NCBI RefSeq assembly: GCF_003994235.2
Contig: NZ_RYFG02000119.1
Span: forward strand, 62,001 to 126,000
Direction: 5' to 3'
Length of the DNA: 64,000 nt
DNA from: Candidatus Methylobacter oryzae
Lineage (GTDB): Bacteria > Pseudomonadota > Gammaproteobacteria > Methylococcales > Methylomonadaceae
Positions 53,948 through 62,058 of the stretch are shown here, piece after piece (positions within the stretch are counted from its first letter, which is position 1; each line of letters starts with the position of its first letter). The notes under the pieces are model-generated. The model made no database searches and was not told the DNA's origin. It saw nothing but the letters and a program-made list of their open reading frames with translations. The position numbers were made by a program, and so were the translations under genes.

Positions 53948-54924
53948 GACAGGCGTACCTTGGACAAAGCAATGGCCGCCGCCAGCCCCAACGCCAACGA
54001 CAGCGGCCAGTAATACAGTTCGCTACGGGGCCGGAAATATTGTTTATCTTTTTCGACAGGTTCCAGTTCGTCCAATCTCATATAGATATTATTCAATTCA
54101 TCGGTATTTCTAGCCCGGTAATATTGGCCGCCGGTGCTTTCGGCAATTTTTATCAAGGTTTTTTCATCCAGGTCGGCCGACGGATTAATCTTACGGCTAC
54201 CGAAAAAACTGCGAACGATCATTTCATCCGCGCCGATACCGATCGTGTAAATTTTCAAATGATTGGCCGCCGCCAACTCGGCAGCCTTTAAAGGCGAAAC
54301 TTCGCCGGCGGTGTTGGCGCCGTCGGTCATCAACACCAAAACCCGGCTGTTGGTCTGCTCGTCTTTAAGACGCTTGACCGCCAAGCCGATCGCATCGCCG
54401 ATAGCGGTGTTGTCTCCGGCAAGGCCGATCGCAGACTCATTCAATAATGTCATGACCGTAAGCCGATCGAAGGTTAGCGGCGTTTGCAGATAAGCCTGGG
54501 TGCCGAACAAGATCAATCCCACCCGGTCGCCGACGCGCCGGTTGATAAAATCGGCGGCGACTCTCTTGGCTGCGGTCAAGCGGTCGACAGAACGCTTGTT
54601 AATCACAAAATCCTGCTCTTCCATGCTGCCGGACAAATCCACGGCCAGCATTAAATCGCGGCCGCTGACGGCCTGTTCAATCGGATCGCCCAGCCATTGC
54701 GGCCGGGTGCAGGCGATAACCAGCAACATCCAGGCGATTGCTGCCAACAGTAACGGCCATTGCCGGGTTTGGGAGACAGCCCTGGTTTCACCGTCGGAAA
54801 AATCATCCAGGAACGGGACTTTTAACGCGGCCTGTTCGACAGGCATTTTGGCCGGAGCCAGCCAGCGGATTAGTAAGGGCAGGGGTAAAGCGGCCAACAA
54901 CCAGGGCCATTCAAAGTGAATCAT
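53944..54924 (-). CDS. batA: VWA domain membrane protein BatA
   Basis: A 326-residue protein. It has an N-terminal membrane segment and a second helix near residues 58-75. The VWA domain with MIDAS DLSGSME (LMLAVDLSGSMEEQDFV), T in DNTAIGDAIGLA and TDGANTAGE follows, and a C-terminal helix closes the protein. ATG 54924 starts at MIHFEWPWLLAALPLPLLIRW, the family start; the longer frame is the shadow of the preceding gene. Metal-dependent protein contact is inferred. Confidence 0.88.
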   Translation of the reverse strand: MIHFEWPWLLAALPLPLLIRWLAPAKMPVEQAALKVPFLDDFSDGETRAVSQTRQWPLLLAAIAWMLLVIACTRPQWLGDPIEQAVSGRDLMLAVDLSGSMEEQDFVINKRSVDRLTAAKRVAADFINRRVGDRVGLILFGTQAYLQTPLTFDRLTVMTLLNESAIGLAGDNTAIGDAIGLAVKRLKDEQTNSRVLVLMTDGANTAGEVSPLKAAELAAANHLKIYTIGIGADEMIVRSFFGSRKINPSADLDEKTLIKIAESTGGQYYRARNTDELNNIYMRLDELEPVEKDKQYFRPRSELYYWPLSLALGLAAAIALSKVRLS

Positions 54925-55396
54925 TTTTTTGTTTCGCCTGAGATTTAAGCCATTGTTCGCATAAATCAAATAATTGGGAAATTTCCAGTTCAGTGGGCGG
55001 CGTTTTCCGATAGGGTCCATCGGCCAGCAGTTGACCGACGCTTTCGCTGAACGGCAAGCCTTTGACCGAACGGTCGAGAAACGCCAGCCATTGCCGCCCG
55101 GTTAAGCCAGCGGTTTTAACTCGTGGCGATACGCTAATCGCGACGCGCCGGATCAGCACCGACAAATCGGATAATTTCTGCAGATTGTCCCGTGTTTGAT
55201 CCTGTTTAATTTGCGCCAATAATTTGCCGGCGGTTTTAATCGCTGTTTTACGGGTCAATCTTTTATAAAGCCAAACCAGGAAAATAATCAGCAGTGGGAT
55301 CGAAATCGCCAAGATCCACCAACCGATAGCAGGAGGCCACCAGCCAATTGCTTCGGGCTCGTGAATGTCTTTTAAATCAAGAAGAGTAGGGTTCAT
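54911..55396 (-). CDS. DUF4381 membrane protein
   Basis: A 161-residue protein with one membrane helix (residues ~22-43, WWILAISIPLLIIFLVWLYKRL). A cytoplasmic DUF4381 domain follows (LSVLIRRVAISVSPRVKTAGLTGRQWLAFLDRSVKGLPFS...LLADGPYRKTP). DUF4381 genes are standard members of MoxR-DUF58-VWA operons. It overlaps batA by 14 bases. Function is unknown. Confidence 0.87.
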   Translation of the reverse strand: MNPTLLDLKDIHEPEAIGWWPPAIGWWILAISIPLLIIFLVWLYKRLTRKTAIKTAGKLLAQIKQDQTRDNLQKLSDLSVLIRRVAISVSPRVKTAGLTGRQWLAFLDRSVKGLPFSESVGQLLADGPYRKTPPTELEISQLFDLCEQWLKSQAKQKNDSL

Positions 55397-56359
55397 TTAT
55401 CTTAAACGTTGTATCGGGTCGTCTGTCGTACTGCATTGAATAAACGCCAAACCCATTTTTTTGGCTATCTGCTCCAGTTGCTGCAAGCGCTGGGCGAAGT
55501 GTTGATGATATTTCAATAAGCGCTGGCGGTCGCCGGTATCGATCACGACATCCCGTCTATCGCCGGTTGCCGCGCCTGTTCCGGACAGGCCTGCAACATC
55601 GCTGGCGATAAACCGGTAGCGGCCTTTTTCCGGCAAATGGCTTTCCAGAGAGTCATAAACAAAAATTAACACCACCTCGCAATGCCGCGACAGCTTTGCC
55701 AAATGGTTTTCGACTTGATCGTTAACACCGCGAAAATCACTGATGATATAAACCAGGCTGCCGGGGCGGGCATGGTGCATCAATCTTGACAACGCATGTT
55801 CCAATGTAATAACCGATGGATCCGCGCGGTTCAAGTCCTCTTGGCTGGTAATTGCGTTTAAAAAGCGCAATACCGCGTGTTTACCGTTTTGCGGCTTCAG
55901 CTCACGGCATACGACCTCGGTAAACAGCTGTCCGCCGATTCTATCGCCGTGATGTTGCGCCGCCCAGGCCAATAATCCCGCGAGCTTGGCTGCCAGTACC
56001 GATTTAAAAACGCCCCGTGTCGCAAAATGCATCGCAGGCCGGTTATCCACGGAAATAAATACCGGCCTTTCGCGTTCTTCGCGAAACACTTTGGTATGCG
56101 TTTCACCTGTACGCGCGGTGACCCGCCAATCAATGCTGCGTATGTCATCGCCCGGTTGATAGCCTCTGGCTTCTTCAAACTCCATACCGCGACCTTTAAA
56201 CCGCGACAGATAACCGCCGCTTTGCCCTGCGCGTATGGCCGAATGTTTCAGGTTTAACCCTGCTGCCGGTCTCGCCAAATCGATCAGTGTTTTTAACGAT
56301 ACTGAAACCAGTTCGCTGGCTGAAACCTTAGCCGGACCGGCTCGCTTAACGGAAAACAT
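55397..56359 (-). CDS. DUF58 domain protein
   Basis: A 320-residue protein with the DUF58 signature (GRGMEFEEARGYQPGDDIRSIDWRVTARTGETHTKVFREERERPVFISVD) and a VWA-like fold after it. It works with MoxR ATPases in an as yet poorly defined assembly or chaperone role. ATG 56359 overlaps the moxR stop (TGATG). No membrane helices are seen, unlike many DUF58 proteins. Confidence 0.9.
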   Translation of the reverse strand: MFSVKRAGPAKVSASELVSVSLKTLIDLARPAAGLNLKHSAIRAGQSGGYLSRFKGRGMEFEEARGYQPGDDIRSIDWRVTARTGETHTKVFREERERPVFISVDNRPAMHFATRGVFKSVLAAKLAGLLAWAAQHHGDRIGGQLFTEVVCRELKPQNGKHAVLRFLNAITSQEDLNRADPSVITLEHALSRLMHHARPGSLVYIISDFRGVNDQVENHLAKLSRHCEVVLIFVYDSLESHLPEKGRYRFIASDVAGLSGTGAATGDRRDVVIDTGDRQRLLKYHQHFAQRLQQLEQIAKKMGLAFIQCSTTDDPIQRLR

Positions 56360-57351
56360 CAAGGTACGGCAACTCTGGCAATCAGTTCTTTAATAAAGTG
56401 ATCGGCGGTAATGCCTTCCGCTTCGGCTTCGTAAGACAATATCAAGCGGTGCCTTAATACATCGAAAGCCATATCCTGAATATCTTCCGGACTGACAAAA
56501 TCGCGTTGCGCCAACCAGGCTTTGGCTCTGGAACAACGGTCCAGCGCTATGCTGGCTCTTGGACTGGCGCCATATTGCAGCCAGGTCGCCAGGTCTTCGC
56601 CGTAAGCGGCAGGGTTACGGGTAGCCAAAACAATTTGCAGCAAATAGTTTTCAAGACTTTCCGCCATGTACAAATCCAGCACCTCATTACGGGCATCGAA
56701 CAAAGTTTTTTGATCGATCAGTTCGAATTGTTCGCTATTTTTTATCGAACCGGAGCGCGCTTCGGTTCTTGCCAGATGAAGAATGCTTTTTTCATGCTCG
56801 GCTTCCGGGTAATCGATTTTTACATGCAATAAGAAACGGTCCAACTGCGCTTCCGGTAACGGATAAGTACCTTCCTGCTCGATAGGATTTTGAGTTGCCA
56901 TCACCATGAATAGTTTTGGCAGGGGATAAGTCGCTTGACCCACGGTGATTTGCCGCTCGGCCATTGCTTCCAGTAGCGCCGCCTGTACTTTCGCCGGCGA
57001 GCGGTTAATTTCGTCGGCCAGTATCAGGTTGTGGAATAAAGGTCCTCGTTGAAATTCAAACGTACCTTGTTGGGGGCGATAGATTTCAGTGCCGGTTAAA
57101 TCGGCAGGCAATAAATCGGGGGTAAACTGCACCCGATGAAAATCGCCTTGTATGCCTTTGCTTAATACGTTGATTGCCCGGGTTTTGGCAAGGCCGGGAG
57201 CTCCTTCAACCAGAATATGACCATCGGCCAACAGGCCGATCAGCATCCGTTCAACCAATACGTCCTGTCCTATAATCTCCTGATTAATATAATCTTTTAA
57301 CCGAGCTAACGCCGGTTGAGCGGTATTTTTACTGCCGTTTTTTTCTAACAT
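56359..57351 (-). CDS. MoxR-family AAA+ ATPase
   Basis: A 330-residue AAA+ protein. Walker A is EGAPGLAKTRA, Walker B LILADEINRSPAKVQAALLEAMAE, sensor 1 MATQNPIEQEGTYPLPEAQLDRF; the C-terminal lid contains GASPRASIALDRCSRAKAWLAQRDFVSPEDI. MoxR ATPases act as chaperones for metalloenzymes or VWA proteins; the name comes from methanol dehydrogenase maturation. It is the first gene of the seven-gene bat-type operon. Confidence 0.93.
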   Translation of the reverse strand: MLEKNGSKNTAQPALARLKDYINQEIIGQDVLVERMLIGLLADGHILVEGAPGLAKTRAINVLSKGIQGDFHRVQFTPDLLPADLTGTEIYRPQQGTFEFQRGPLFHNLILADEINRSPAKVQAALLEAMAERQITVGQATYPLPKLFMVMATQNPIEQEGTYPLPEAQLDRFLLHVKIDYPEAEHEKSILHLARTEARSGSIKNSEQFELIDQKTLFDARNEVLDLYMAESLENYLLQIVLATRNPAAYGEDLATWLQYGASPRASIALDRCSRAKAWLAQRDFVSPEDIQDMAFDVLRHRLILSYEAEAEGITADHFIKELIARVAVP

Positions 57352-57530
57352 AGGTTCTGGTTTTTAATCCTAAATCACAGTAAGAGCGCCTTACACCTTA
57401 AGCATCAGGCAGGTTTTAGCCAACAAATATATTGTCCGTTCTTCATCTTTTCAATGAGCGGCCCTTTTATTTTATACAGTTATATCCCAAGGAAACATAG
57501 AGCAAAGCTGTTAAATAAATCTGTATAAGC

Positions 57531-57720
57531 TGTGGATGAAAATGTGGATAACATTTTCGCTTTAGTTATCCACAACCCGTGCACAAGATTCGAATCATCT
57601 TAAACGCATTTTAATAAATAAAATAATTTATTGATTTTAATGTATAAATAAGACTTATCAACAGGTTTTCACTTAAGTAATAGTAATATTAGGTTTTTTA
57701 AATTTTTTAATTTATTACTG
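57531..57720. other. Cluster of DnaA boxes beside an AT-rich stretch; possible replication origin
   Basis: Perfect DnaA boxes lie at 57543-57551 (TGTGGATAA) and 57566-57574 (TTATCCACA). One-mismatch boxes lie at 57531-57539 (TGTGGATGA) and 57655-57663 (TTATCAACA). The flanks 57601-57660 and 57671-57720 are extremely AT-rich, like a DNA unwinding element. The 462-base spacer separates divergent genes. No GATC was seen here. dnaA, dnaN, gidA and rpmH are absent from the window, so an oriC call is only a candidate; DnaA titration or gene control are alternatives. Confidence 0.5.
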
Positions 57721-57813
57721 TTAGTTCGAATAAAAAAAATCTATCCGATAACTTCAATCTTCTATACTCTTCCGAGTTGTGTTCATGTTGACGATAGAAC
57801 AATTGAGGAAAAA

Positions 57814-58392
57814 ATGAGAATTACACTGCTTATTTTAGGAAGCCTTTTTTCTACCTGTGCGTTTGCAGGAATTTATAAATGCATAGACATTAACGGTAAG
57901 ACTAACTATCAATCAAAGCCTTGCGATCCTGAGCATAAAACAGAGCAACTTAATGTTAAGACCGGCGGTCCTTCTAACAATGAGCTGGATAAAGAAAAAC
58001 AAAAACAAGAACTAGAAAAAAAAGAACAGGAAGAAAATCTTGAGAAAGAGCAGATGTTGAAAAAACAAGCTCAGCTAAAACAAGATGCAATGAGCGAAAG
58101 CGCAAAAAACCAGTTTCTTGTTAAAAACAATCCCGAAAAATTTTCGGCGTTTTCTATTCCACCTTATGATCTTGATCAATTACCGAACTTAGTCAAAGAC
58201 TATCAGACCCGGCTTCCCGATATTGAGCGTTTAAGAAGACAAGCGGCAGAAAAAGCATTGGCTTCGGGCCAATGTACTCGCGTTGAGTCATCGGAACTGG
58301 ACGCTAAAAGTATTAAGAAAAATTTAGTATTCTCAATCAGTTGCAGTAGCGGAAAAATCCTTTATTTTACCGAGCAGGAACTCGCCCAATAA
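57814..58392 (+). CDS. DUF4124 domain periplasmic protein
   Basis: A 192-residue exported protein. The signal peptide (MRITLLILGSLFSTCAFA|G) is followed by a DUF4124 domain (IYKCIDINGKTNYQSKPCDPEHKTEQL). A strongly charged coiled coil (residues ~50-100, Lys/Glu/Gln) and a C-terminal part with two Cys (GQCTRVES...ISCSSGK) complete it. Function is unknown. A GAGGAA ribosome site precedes the ATG. Confidence 0.85.
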   Translation: MRITLLILGSLFSTCAFAGIYKCIDINGKTNYQSKPCDPEHKTEQLNVKTGGPSNNELDKEKQKQELEKKEQEENLEKEQMLKKQAQLKQDAMSESAKNQFLVKNNPEKFSAFSIPPYDLDQLPNLVKDYQTRLPDIERLRRQAAEKALASGQCTRVESSELDAKSIKKNLVFSISCSSGKILYFTEQELAQ

Positions 58393-58400
58393 TTGCCTAA

Positions 58401-59231
58401 ATGAATTCATCAAAAACAATATTAATTACAGGTTGCTCTAGCGGCATTGGTTACAACGCAGCCGTTGAATTGAAAAAACGCGGGCATAGCGTTATTGCTA
58501 CGGCAAGAAAACAGGAAGATGTATTGCGGTTGCAGCAAGAAGGTTTTACTGCAATCCAGTTAGATCTGGCAGACAGCAACAGTATTCAACTGGCCGTTAA
58601 ATCAACCATCAAATTAACTGATGGAAAAATCGATGCACTGTTTAATAATGCTGCGTTCGGACAGCCCGGCGCTGTCGAGGATTTAACTCGCGATGTGCTC
58701 AGGTTTCAGTTTGAAACCAACCTGTTCGGTACTCATGAGTTAACAAACTTGATCATACCGTTGATGCGGCAACAGGGGTATGGCCGCATTATTTATAACA
58801 GTTCGATATTGGGCTTTGTCGCGATGACTTACCGGGGTGCTTATAATGCCAGTAAATTTGCTCTGGAAGGCTTAGCCGACACCTTACGTCTTGAGCTTTA
58901 CGGCACCAATATACATATTTCTCTGATTGAACCGGGCCCGATCCTAAGCGACTTTAGAAAAAACGCTTTTGCTCTGTACAAAAAAAATATAAATCCGTCT
59001 CGCAGCTTTCACAAAGAAACCTACAAAGCCATAGAAGCACGCTTGCAAAAAGAAGGGCCCGCAGCCCCGTTTACGCTTCCTGCCCAGGCGGTTACTGAAA
59101 AAGTTATTCATGCGCTGGAGGCGAAGCAACCTAAGAAGCGCTATTACGTTACTTTTCCGACCTATTTGTTTGCTTTTCTTAAATCCGTCCTGCCCATATC
59201 CTGGTTAGACGCTTTGATCAGGAAGGTTTAA
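58401..59231 (+). CDS. Short-chain dehydrogenase/reductase (SDR)
   Basis: A 276-residue Rossmann enzyme. The cofactor motif is TGCSSGIGYNAA, followed by NNAAFGQPG and NSSILGFVAMTYRGAYNASKFALEG (catalytic S, Y, K). The extended C-terminus contains a hydrophobic stretch (YVTFPTYLFAFLKSVLPISWLDAL), typical of the YbbO-like NADP-dependent subgroup. The substrate is unknown. It follows the DUF4124 gene by eight bases and precedes the CPXCG gene by two. Confidence 0.9.
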   Translation: MNSSKTILITGCSSGIGYNAAVELKKRGHSVIATARKQEDVLRLQQEGFTAIQLDLADSNSIQLAVKSTIKLTDGKIDALFNNAAFGQPGAVEDLTRDVLRFQFETNLFGTHELTNLIIPLMRQQGYGRIIYNSSILGFVAMTYRGAYNASKFALEGLADTLRLELYGTNIHISLIEPGPILSDFRKNAFALYKKNINPSRSFHKETYKAIEARLQKEGPAAPFTLPAQAVTEKVIHALEAKQPKKRYYVTFPTYLFAFLKSVLPISWLDALIRKV

Positions 59232-59233
59232 TA

Positions 59234-59425
59234 ATGCATGAGCTTGATGAAATCATTATAGTTTGTCCCTATTGTGGTGAGTCCCTGGATGTTTTGGTCG
59301 ACACCCATTCCGGACCTCAACAATATTATGAAGATTGCTCTGTTTGTTGCAGGCCGATTTTATTTATTATGTCCGAAGATTATGATGGAGAAATGCTTTT
59401 GGATGTTAAAAGAGATGATGAGTAA
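59234..59425 (+). CDS. CPXCG-motif cysteine-rich small protein
   Basis: A 63-residue protein with CPYCG and CSVCC, a likely zinc ribbon (ICPYCGESLDVLVDTHSGPQQYYEDCSVCCRPILFIM). Members are widespread in gammaproteobacteria; function is unknown. It is translationally linked to the SDR gene. Confidence 0.88.
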   Translation: MHELDEIIIVCPYCGESLDVLVDTHSGPQQYYEDCSVCCRPILFIMSEDYDGEMLLDVKRDDE

Positions 59426-59496
59426 GTCCTTTATAAAGACTATAACCATTGATTTAAAAGGGTTTTTATTGTTTTAAAACAAGCAATTATTTTTTT

Positions 59497-59508
59497 CTGT
59501 GCTAGAAT
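59497..59508 (+). promoter_or_regulatory. Candidate extended -10 promoter of the first small secreted protein
   Basis: CTGTGCTAGAAT (TG-C-TAGAAT, -10 at 59503-59508) lies 109 bases before the ATG. CAATTAT occurs upstream. The second gene has a matching promoter at 60135-60146. Confidence 0.5.
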
Positions 59509-59617
59509 GCCCCGCAGTATTAGCCATTCATGATGTTGAATTTTTGCTTTCTTGCATAAACTCTCATTTTAATAGTTATGCTGAACACAAAAACATTAAT
59601 AAATATAGGTTTAACCA

Positions 59618-60013
59618 ATGAAAGCACTTAAAAAAACCGTAGTTTCCGCTGCAATAGCAATGGCCATCACTGCCGTTTCGTCAACAGCTTTTGCTGCTGA
59701 AAAAAAAGATCCTAATGCTGTTGTTAGAGAGGCGGCTGAAGGTACGATTGCTAAAATTGAAGAAGCGATTAGCCTGATTGAAAAAGGCGCCGGCAAAGAA
59801 GAGACTTCCACTGTTATTGCTGAAGCCCGCCAACTGCAAAAAGAATTCCGTTATGAAGTTACTGAGCGCCTGCGTCAAAGAGCCAACGATAAATTAAGAG
59901 TTGCTCGTGAAGCGGTTGAAAACGGCGACCCTAAAGCAGCTGAAGAAACATTAAAAGCCAGTTTGGCCCAATTTAAAGAAATGAAAGTTACTTACGACGC
60001 AGGTCATAAGTAA
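59618..60013 (+). CDS. Small secreted helical protein, SmbP-like (paralog 1)
   Basis: A 131-residue protein. The signal peptide (MKALKKTVVSAAIAMAITAVSSTAFA|AEKK) is followed by an all-helical charged region (AAEGTIAKIEEAISLIEKGAGKEETSTVIAEARQLQKEF... VAREAVENGDPKAAEETLKASLAQFKEMK). The four-helix layout recalls SmbP small metal-binding proteins of nitrifiers, although His residues are few. It is related to the next gene, with similar C-terminal helices. It has its own promoter and terminator. Its role is unknown. Confidence 0.75.
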   Translation: MKALKKTVVSAAIAMAITAVSSTAFAAEKKDPNAVVREAAEGTIAKIEEAISLIEKGAGKEETSTVIAEARQLQKEFRYEVTERLRQRANDKLRVAREAVENGDPKAAEETLKASLAQFKEMKVTYDAGHK

Positions 60014-60025
60014 GATAATTTCAAG

Positions 60026-60067
60026 CCGGATTCAATTATGTCAGCAGCGTAATTGAATCCGGGTTTT
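60026..60067 (+). terminator. Terminator after small secreted protein 1
   Basis: A 13-bp stem (CCGGATTCAATTA with TAATTGAATCCGG) is followed by GTTTT. Confidence 0.85.
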
Positions 60068-60134
60068 AATCGTAAATATTCCCTTACAAAAGCTACTTTT
60101 TTCACTTTGCCACTGCTGGTTCAATTATCTGATA

Positions 60135-60146
60135 ATGTGTTAGAAT
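60135..60146 (+). promoter_or_regulatory. Candidate extended -10 promoter of the second small secreted protein
   Basis: ATGTGTTAGAAT (-10 at 60141-60146) lies 84 bases before the ATG and mirrors the promoter of paralog 1, including the upstream CAATTAT. Confidence 0.5.
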
Positions 60147-60230
60147 CTTTCTTGGTATATGGCTATTCGCATAAATAGTTACAGATCCAAATTTATCAAA
60201 AAATAACAATGACTTGAGGTCAAGTGCAAT

Positions 60231-60617
60231 ATGAAAATGTTAAAAAAAGTCTTACTGCCTTTATTAATTGCTGCTTCTATCGGCGCAGTTTCAACTTCAG
60301 CTTTGGCTGAGACTGATAAAGGTCGAATTGTATATGCGCCTGCTGATGCAATTAATTTAGTTCTTGGTAAAATTAAAGCAGCGTCTGATGCTGCTGCTGC
60401 CGGCACAGAAGGCGATGCACTTGCTGACCTTATCAAAGAAGCATCGGATGGAAGCAAAGAAATCAATGCTAACGATAAAGTTGACAGAGCTCGTGCAACA
60501 GCTAACAACGTATTGAAAGCAGCTAGAAAACTTGCTCAAGAAGGTAAAAAAGCCGAAGCGGAAGAAGCATTAAAAGAATCTGCTAAAAAGTTTGAAGCTT
60601 TGAAAAACTTACTTTAA
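60231..60617 (+). CDS. Small secreted helical protein, SmbP-like (paralog 2)
   Basis: A 128-residue protein with signal peptide MKMLKKVLLPLLIAASIGAVSTSALA|ETDK. A helical domain follows (DAINLVLGKIKAASDAAAAGTEGDALADLIKEASDGSKEINAND... AARKLAQEGKKAEAEEALKESAKKFEALKNLL). Its end aligns with paralog 1 (AEE-LK-S--F--(L/M)K pattern). It is periplasmic, and its function is unknown. It has its own promoter and terminator. Confidence 0.75.
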   Translation: MKMLKKVLLPLLIAASIGAVSTSALAETDKGRIVYAPADAINLVLGKIKAASDAAAAGTEGDALADLIKEASDGSKEINANDKVDRARATANNVLKAARKLAQEGKKAEAEEALKESAKKFEALKNLL

Positions 60618-60628
60618 GTATTAGTTGG

Positions 60629-60665
60629 CCCTATCAGGATTGCATTTAATTTCCTGATAGGGTTT
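60629..60665 (+). terminator. Terminator after small secreted protein 2
   Basis: CCCTATCAGGA (60629-60639) pairs with TCCTGATAGGG (60652-60662), followed by TTT. The remaining spacer 60666-60928 shows no other recognisable feature. Confidence 0.8.
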
Positions 60666-60928
60666 AAACTGTTATCGATTCATCCTCTCTTTTTCTAAAA
60701 GTCTCCGTACCTCAGCTCTCAAACTCTAAATACAACCTTACCGAAAGATAATAGGTACTGGGTATATTACAAAGCCACCATTTCTTTTTTCAGCTAAACG
60801 AATGGCCGCCCAATAACGCAACGTTACGGAATGGCAATTACTCCATGGAAATCAGCTTACGGCATTGCAGATGAAGACACGAAAAAAAATTCATGTGCTC
60901 ATGTCAGTTAATCAATAAACTGCCAATA

Positions 60929-61963
60929 TCAAGCCGGCAAAAATCTTTCGCTTAATATTTGTCTGTCCGGTACCCCCTTAGCTTTTGCAGCCGTTTCGGC
61001 AGCATCGATCAAGGCTGGCGGTCCGCACAGGTAAATATCAGGAAAAACAGTTGCCTCTTCCAGATCTTGAATCAGGGCATCCACAGGTGTTCCGCAAAAG
61101 CCTTTCCAGCTATCATTTGGTTTCCATACGCAAAAAATTATTTGAAGTTGGGGCAGTTCTGTTCGTAAAGCTTCTAACTCGGCCTGACAAAACAATTCTT
61201 CGCTCCGGTTTGCGCCGAAATAAAGCCGCGCAGGATGCGGTTCCTGAAACTCGGCCATCCGTCTCAACATCGACAACATCGGTGCTAAACCAGTGCCGCC
61301 AGCGACAAACCAGCGAGGTCTCAGGCCACTTTCAGATAAGCCGAATGCGCCTTTGGGACCGTGAACGATCAAGGTCTGTCCGACAGCAGCCTGCTCACGT
61401 AGCCACGTGGAAAAAAGACCGCCCGATTGCAAGCGGATTAGAAACTCCAGCCGACCTTCCCAGTTACCTGTATTAGCAAGTGAATAAGCGCGCTTAATGT
61501 CCTGTCCCGGCACTTCCAGCTCCATAAACTGGCCAGGTTCAAACTGGGCTACTGAGTCGCCCTCCTCATTCGGCGCAAGATATAATTCTAAGCGCACAGT
61601 ATTTTCACCAACGGAATCGAGAGCAGTAATCTCTGCATTTTGTGTTTTGATTGCTCCAATCAGGACACGGTCGTGATCGAAAGGAAGGTCGATGCGCAAA
61701 TCACTTTTAGGAAAAGTGCAGCAGAGTAAAGTACCGTTTTTTGCAACCTTATCTACAGGAAGTGCAGCGGGATTATGTTCGGCTAATGTAAAATCGCCGC
61801 ACCTGATATCGGCATAGCAAGTACCGCAATTCCCCTGCCCACATTGGGCGGGTAATACAATATGAGCATCGGCAGCAGCTTCCAGCAAATTTCTATCTTC
61901 GGCGCATTCGAAGTGAAACTGTTCCCCGTCGCGGGTGACCAGTTCAATGGCATGGGTATTCAT
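60929..61963 (-). CDS. MmoC-like ferredoxin-FAD-NAD(P)H reductase, probable partner of Hcp
   Basis: A 344-residue three-domain reductase. The N-terminal [2Fe-2S] ferredoxin has Cys41, Cys46, Cys49 and Cys81 (AQCGQGNCGTCYADI...LLCC). The FAD domain has RAYSLANTG, and the NAD(P) domain has GGTGLAPMLSMLRRM and YLCGPPALIDAA. Architecture, length and the opening (IELVTRDGEQFHFECAED) resemble MmoC, the reductase of soluble methane monooxygenase, but no mmo genes are here. It lies 95 bases after hcp on the same strand, so it probably feeds electrons to Hcp, in the role of Hcr. ATG 61963 is chosen over 62002 from family alignment. Confidence 0.88.
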   Translation of the reverse strand: MNTHAIELVTRDGEQFHFECAEDRNLLEAAADAHIVLPAQCGQGNCGTCYADIRCGDFTLAEHNPAALPVDKVAKNGTLLCCTFPKSDLRIDLPFDHDRVLIGAIKTQNAEITALDSVGENTVRLELYLAPNEEGDSVAQFEPGQFMELEVPGQDIKRAYSLANTGNWEGRLEFLIRLQSGGLFSTWLREQAAVGQTLIVHGPKGAFGLSESGLRPRWFVAGGTGLAPMLSMLRRMAEFQEPHPARLYFGANRSEELFCQAELEALRTELPQLQIIFCVWKPNDSWKGFCGTPVDALIQDLEEATVFPDIYLCGPPALIDAAETAAKAKGVPDRQILSERFLPA

Positions 61964-62058
61964 GATTTGTTTGGACTCCAGTAAAAATGCTGCCGGAAAC
62001 ACTGTATTTATTCAGACTTCATAGGCTGAATTATTCCGGCAGCGGAGGAATAATCGAA

